Positions 4,901 to 7,959 of a stretch of DNA of 7,959 nucleotides are shown here, in pieces. The stretch covers positions 1 through 7,959 of the forward strand of contig JAKEEN010000022.1 in NCBI GenBank assembly GCA_022616575.1, in the 5' to 3' direction. Source of the stretch: Flammeovirgaceae bacterium. GTDB lineage: Bacteria; Bacteroidota; Bacteroidia; Cytophagales; Cyclobacteriaceae. How positions within the stretch are numbered: the stretch's first letter is position 1; every line of letters begins with the position of its first letter. The notes beneath the pieces are model-generated. The model ran no database searches and had not been told where the DNA came from. It saw only the letters and a list, made by a program, of their open reading frames with translations. The position numbers and the translations under genes were made by a program.

Positions 4901-6967
4901 ATGTACAGTATCCGTTGTGTACTGATTTTTTTAACTGTCTGCCTTCTTTCACTTCAAGCTTTGGCGCAAGATGGAAAGCAAGATGCGCTTAATTATTTGG
5001 AACAAGCCAAACTCATGCAGGAAGCCTCTCAAGCCCTGAATGATATCAGGGAAATTTATGTGCTGGCAGCTACATCCGATCCGGAAAACATTATTGCCAA
5101 TTTTGAAGCCGGGCACTTATACCTCAAGACCATCAATAAAGAAAGGGCTGTTGATTACTTTTTGAAAGTACGCGAACTAGACGCTAATTATCGTTTCGAT
5201 CTCGATTTCTGGATTGCCAAGAGCTATCAGTACGGACTCCAGTGGGATAAGGCCATTGAATATTATACGCTTTACAAAGAAAAGCTTGCCAGCAAACCTA
5301 ATTACCAGGGCAGGGACAAAACACCTCTTGCCAGCGTTGATAAATCGCTGTATGAATGTGAAAATGGAAAGGCATTTGTAAGCCATCCGCAACAGTATGC
5401 AATTGTAAATATTGGGCGTGAGGTGAACTCGGAATACCCTGACTATGCGCCCATTTTAAATGGCAGCGAGAATGAAATCATTTTTACATCACGAAGACGT
5501 GATGGAAACATGAACGAAAATGTGGCTGATGATAACGAACCGTGGGAAGATATTTTTACAGCAAGAAAAGAAGGCGGCAATTGGTCGTATGCAAAAAATA
5601 TCGGGAGTAGCGTAAATACTCCTTACCACGACTCCAACCTGGCGCTGTCAGCAGATGGAAGCACGCTTTTTATGTATAAAGATGACGGGGGCGGAGATAT
5701 TTACTATTCAGAAAGACAGGGCAACGATTGGTCAGAACCTCAGCCCCTGCCAGGTATTATCAACTCCAGTTACAATGAGAAATCGGTTTCCATCAGTACC
5801 GATGAGAACGCTTTATATTTTTCAAGCAACAGGCCGGGAGGTTTTGGTGGCTATGATATTTATGTGGCAACCAAGAATGATAATGGCGAGTGGACGTACG
5901 TAAAAAATCTTGGCCCTAAGATTAATTCTGATGACCAGGAAGATGGCCCGTTCATCAGCTATGATGGAAGTACACTCTATTTTAGTTGCAACGGACGTAA
6001 CACCATGGGCGGGTTTGATATTTTCAAGTCCAATTTCGACAAAGGCGCTAATGATTGGACGGAACCGGAGAATGTAGGCTACCCGATCAATACACCTGAT
6101 GATGATATTTATATTGTTTTCTCAAAGGATGGTCAGCGTGGGTACTATTCATCTGTGCGTGAAGACGGGTTAGGGTATACAGATATTTATATGATCACAA
6201 TTCCGGACGAACCTGTAGTAACTACGAAACAGCCTGAACCCATTAAAGAACCCGATCCACCTAAAGACACAACCACAACACCTGTTGTGAAAACTCCGGT
6301 GGAAGAAAAGAAGCCAGATCCTGTTAAACCGGTAATCAAGCCCTTGCATTTCATGGTGAATGTGGTGGATGCCGAAGGAAAAGCGCCCTTAGATGCACGC
6401 GTCAAACTGCAAGGCCTGCGCGACAACCGCGTAGTGGGATCATCCCAAAGTGGAACGGGTGTATTTGACTTTTCGGTAACCAGTGAAAGCGCTAAAGAAT
6501 ATCGACTTTCCGTTGAAGTAAACGGATATGTATTTCAGAATTTGACCGTACGCATACCCGGAGCTACGACTGAGGACAAATCCATAACGCGTACAGTGGA
6601 AATGCGCAAACTGGCCGTGGGTGTTACATCCATCTTACGAAACCTCTACTTTGATTTTGACAAGGCTACATTCAAGACCGAGTCGTATACTGAACTTAAC
6701 AAATTGGAGAACATGTTGGCCACCAACCCCGGCATGAAGGTCGAGATAGGCGGACATACCGATAATGTAGGCACCTGGGTTTACAACAAACAACTGTCGC
6801 AAAGACGAGCAGAAGCAGTGAAAGATTTCCTTGTCAAGAAAGGAATTGATCCGCGCAGAGTGAAAGCGGTTGGCTATGGTGAGATGAAGCCATTGGCCAG
6901 TAATGACGATAATGATGACGGTCGCGAAATCAACAGGCGCGTTGAAGTTAAGGTAATTCAGAAATAA
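4901..6967 (+). CDS. PorE-like envelope protein: TPR, PD40 beta-propeller, regulatory-like domain, OmpA C-terminus
   Basis: A 688-residue exported protein. Residues 1-23 form a signal peptide with probable cleavage after LQALA or ALAQ. About 25-160 is helical and TPR-like (LAATSDPENIIANFEAGHLY, KAIEYYTLYKEKL). About 175-435 carries PD40/WD40-like blades, e.g. ADGSTLFMYKDDGGGDIYYS, ENALYFSSNRPGGFGGYDIY and DGSTLYFSCNGRNTMGGFDI. A Pro/Lys/Thr-rich linker (436-482) leads to a carboxypeptidase-regulatory-like beta domain (483-568) and an OmpA domain (575-688), with GGHTDNVG (617-624) and REINRRVEV (675-683) supplying the Asp and Arg that bind diaminopimelate in peptidoglycan. This order matches PorE of the Porphyromonas gingivalis type IX secretion system. 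PorE is a lipoprotein, but here no good lipobox is seen (LTVC lacks a small residue before Cys). Bacteroidota often have several such paralogues, so orthology to PorE is unproven. The likely site is the periplasm, bound to the cell wall. Confidence 0.88.
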   Translation: MYSIRCVLIFLTVCLLSLQALAQDGKQDALNYLEQAKLMQEASQALNDIREIYVLAATSDPENIIANFEAGHLYLKTINKERAVDYFLKVRELDANYRFDLDFWIAKSYQYGLQWDKAIEYYTLYKEKLASKPNYQGRDKTPLASVDKSLYECENGKAFVSHPQQYAIVNIGREVNSEYPDYAPILNGSENEIIFTSRRRDGNMNENVADDNEPWEDIFTARKEGGNWSYAKNIGSSVNTPYHDSNLALSADGSTLFMYKDDGGGDIYYSERQGNDWSEPQPLPGIINSSYNEKSVSISTDENALYFSSNRPGGFGGYDIYVATKNDNGEWTYVKNLGPKINSDDQEDGPFISYDGSTLYFSCNGRNTMGGFDIFKSNFDKGANDWTEPENVGYPINTPDDDIYIVFSKDGQRGYYSSVREDGLGYTDIYMITIPDEPVVTTKQPEPIKEPDPPKDTTTTPVVKTPVEEKKPDPVKPVIKPLHFMVNVVDAEGKAPLDARVKLQGLRDNRVVGSSQSGTGVFDFSVTSESAKEYRLSVEVNGYVFQNLTVRIPGATTEDKSITRTVEMRKLAVGVTSILRNLYFDFDKATFKTESYTELNKLENMLATNPGMKVEIGGHTDNVGTWVYNKQLSQRRAEAVKDFLVKKGIDPRRVKAVGYGEMKPLASNDDNDDGREINRRVEVKVIQK

Positions 6968-7040
6968 ATAGTCATTAGTCACCGGTCATTAGTCAATGGC
7001 AATACAATTCCTTTTCTAATGACTAGTGACTAATGACTAT
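6968..7040. repeat. Inverted array of 7-nt repeats (25-bp arms) between the OmpA-family gene and ubiE
   Basis: The left arm, starting one base after the stop codon, has the heptads TAGTCAT (6969-6975), TAGTCAC (6976-6982), CGGTCAT (6983-6989) and TAGTCAA (6990-6996). The right arm (7016-7040) carries ATGACTA (7019-7025), GTGACTA (7026-7032) and ATGACTA (7033-7039). Arms 6968-6992 and 7016-7040 pair at 23 of 25 positions plus one G-U wobble at 6984/7024; only C6983/A7025 is a mismatch. The variant heptad TAGTCAC is mirrored in the other arm (GTGACTA), so the arms match as a palindrome and not merely as two arrays. The loop is 23 nt. AAAAAG, not a T-tract, follows on the plus strand, so it is not a classic terminator. 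Confidence 0.85.
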
Positions 7041-7082
7041 AAAAAGTTAGGATATTGCCGTTTTGCGTACAAGATTTGCGGC

Positions 7083-7805
7083 ATGGAAGTAGTTCCCTAT
7101 AAAGAAGATACCTCAACTAAAAAACAACAGGTGGCTAAGATGTTTGACAGCATCAGCCATCGTTATGATTTTCTCAATCACTTTTTAAGCCTTGGTGTCG
7201 ACAATATTTGGCGATGGAAAGCTGTTCAATTGTTGCGTGAATATCGCCCTAAACTTATTCTCGATGTGGCCACCGGAACCGGTGACTTTGCACTGGCTTT
7301 AAACAGGATCAACCCGGATAAAATTATCGGGGTTGATATTTCTGAAGGAATGCTGGAGATCGGACGTAAAAAAATTGCCGCACGTTCATTGACAGACAAA
7401 ATAGAGCTCATATCGGGAGATTCTGAAAAAATTCCGTTTGGTGAAAATAAATTCGATGCCGTTACCGTTGGTTTTGGTGTGAGAAACTTTGAAAATTTAG
7501 AAGCCGGATTGACAGACATTTTACGTGTTCTAAAGCCGGGCGGACAATTAGTGATACTTGAGTTTTCAAAACCAGCGCGATTTCCGTTCAAACAAGTGTT
7601 TAATTTTTATTTTAATATCATTTTACCTAAAATCGGTCGGTTTATTTCAAAGGATAAGGCCGCTTACACCTATTTACCTGAGTCGGTGGAGGCTTTTCCG
7701 GATGGTGAGAAATTCATCCATATTTTGAATAAGACCGGTTTCAAAAATGCAGCTTGCAGCCCATTAACCTTTGGCATCAGCTCGATTTACACAGCCGAAA
7801 AATAG
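7083..7805 (+). CDS. ubiE: Demethylmenaquinone methyltransferase (UbiE/MenG/COQ5 family)
   Basis: A 240-residue SAM-dependent C-methyltransferase, of normal length. In Bacteroidota, which respire with menaquinone, it converts 2-demethylmenaquinone to menaquinone, the last step of the pathway, at the inner face of the cytoplasmic membrane. Visible: family signature 1 YDFLNHFLSLGVDNIWR (28-44); SAM motif I DVATGTGDFA (61-70); the acidic residue after strand 2 in GVDISEGM (83-90); GFGVRNFENLE (130-140); LKPGGQLVILEFSKP (150-164); and signature 2 LPESVEAFPDGEKF (198-211). The ATG at 7083 gives the family's MxVVPYK-type N-terminus. An in-frame GTG at 7026 would extend the protein but lies inside the right arm of the heptad palindrome, so it is rejected. 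The PorT-type gene overlaps its 3' end. Confidence 0.96.
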   Translation: MEVVPYKEDTSTKKQQVAKMFDSISHRYDFLNHFLSLGVDNIWRWKAVQLLREYRPKLILDVATGTGDFALALNRINPDKIIGVDISEGMLEIGRKKIAARSLTDKIELISGDSEKIPFGENKFDAVTVGFGVRNFENLEAGLTDILRVLKPGGQLVILEFSKPARFPFKQVFNFYFNIILPKIGRFISKDKAAYTYLPESVEAFPDGEKFIHILNKTGFKNAACSPLTFGISSIYTAEK

Positions 7806-7959
7806 TTCTGGTTGCAGCCTTGCTCACCGCCATTTTTTCAGCGCAAGCCCAGCATTATAAATGGGCGAGACCTAACAATCCACGGTACGATGAACGAAAA
7901 ATCAGTTATGGTTTTTTAATTGGCCTGCATACCAATGCCTACCAGCTACAATATTCCGA
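7754..7959 (+). CDS. porT: PorT-type type IX secretion protein, N-terminal fragment
   Basis: A reading frame open to the window edge encodes a signal peptide (RKIVLVAALLTAIFSAQAQ, cleavage likely after AQA) followed by HYKWARPNNPRYDERKISYG and FLIGLHTNAYQLQYS. The pattern N-x-P-x-Y-D-x-R/K-x-x-x-x-G-F-x-x-G and the position directly after ubiE match PorT (SprT in Flavobacterium), an outer-membrane beta-barrel protein needed for type IX secretion and, in gliding species, motility. The start is uncertain: after an in-frame TAA at 7730-7732 there is no ATG or GTG, and the only early standard start is TTG at 7754, inside ubiE. An ATA at 7802, overlapping the ubiE stop codon, would give a more usual signal-peptide length but is a rare start. 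About two thirds or more of the gene lies beyond the window. Confidence 0.72.
   Translation, partial: MQPINLWHQLDLHSRKIVLVAALLTAIFSAQAQHYKWARPNNPRYDERKISYGFLIGLHTNAYQLQYS

Noticed and set aside
6187..6426. 79-codon minus-strand frame rich in Gly, Thr, Val and Ser
   Set aside because: It is the antisense of the Pro/Lys/Thr linker of the OmpA-family protein; the low-complexity composition comes from that linker.
3656..7040. The heptad arrays as CRISPR or CRISPR-like arrays
   Set aside because: The units are only 7 nt, directly abutting without spacers, and inverted across a loop; no cas genes are present.
7026..7082. N-terminal extension of UbiE from the GTG at 7026
   Set aside because: The GTG is part of a heptad unit in the palindrome, and the added 19 residues do not fit the family, which begins at the MxVVPYK segment coded from 7083.

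Overview
The window is ordinary-looking chromosomal DNA from a member of the Bacteroidota, most likely the order Cytophagales. The evidence is the gene content: a DUF5606-type protein, a PorT-type type IX secretion protein directly behind a menaquinone methyltransferase, and a TPR/beta-propeller/OmpA envelope protein. Start regions also lack clear Shine-Dalgarno sequences and carry several matches to the Bacteroidota -7 element TAnnTTTG. The genus cannot be fixed from the sequence alone. I see no rRNA, tRNA, CRISPR, phage or transposase gene.

Layout: (1) 1-693, minus, an enoyl-CoA hydratase cut by the window edge. (2) 694-892, a divergent intergenic gap with a strong GC-rich hairpin followed by a T-rich tract in the minus direction. 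(3) 893-1384, plus, low-molecular-weight protein tyrosine phosphatase, whose 3' end overlaps by 41 bp the 3' end of (4) an aspartate kinase on the minus strand (1344-2600). (5) 2674-3657, plus, class I fructose-1,6-bisphosphatase, divergent from the kinase. (6) 3658-3718, a convergent gap filled almost completely by an inverted array of 7-nt repeats. (7) 3719-4758, minus, a two-gene unit: the ribosome-assembly GTPase EngB/YsxC, then a DUF5606 protein. (8) 4901-6967, plus, a 688-residue OmpA-family protein with PorE-like domain order. (9) 6968-7040, a second inverted array of 7-nt repeats. (10) 7083-7805, plus, ubiE/menG, overlapped by (11) the start of a porT-type gene running off the window.

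The genes are mostly housekeeping: fatty acid/acyl-CoA metabolism, gluconeogenesis, aspartate-family amino acid synthesis, menaquinone synthesis and ribosome assembly. The envelope part, a PorE-like protein followed by PorT across ubiE, points to type IX secretion and possibly gliding. No gene here is an obviously new system. The least explained feature is the pair of intergenic inverted heptad arrays. They have different repeat sequences but the same design: units that can be written TGA-N4 at 7-nt spacing, facing each other across a short loop. Because 7 is not a multiple of 3, each arm puts a stop codon in all three frames of one strand.
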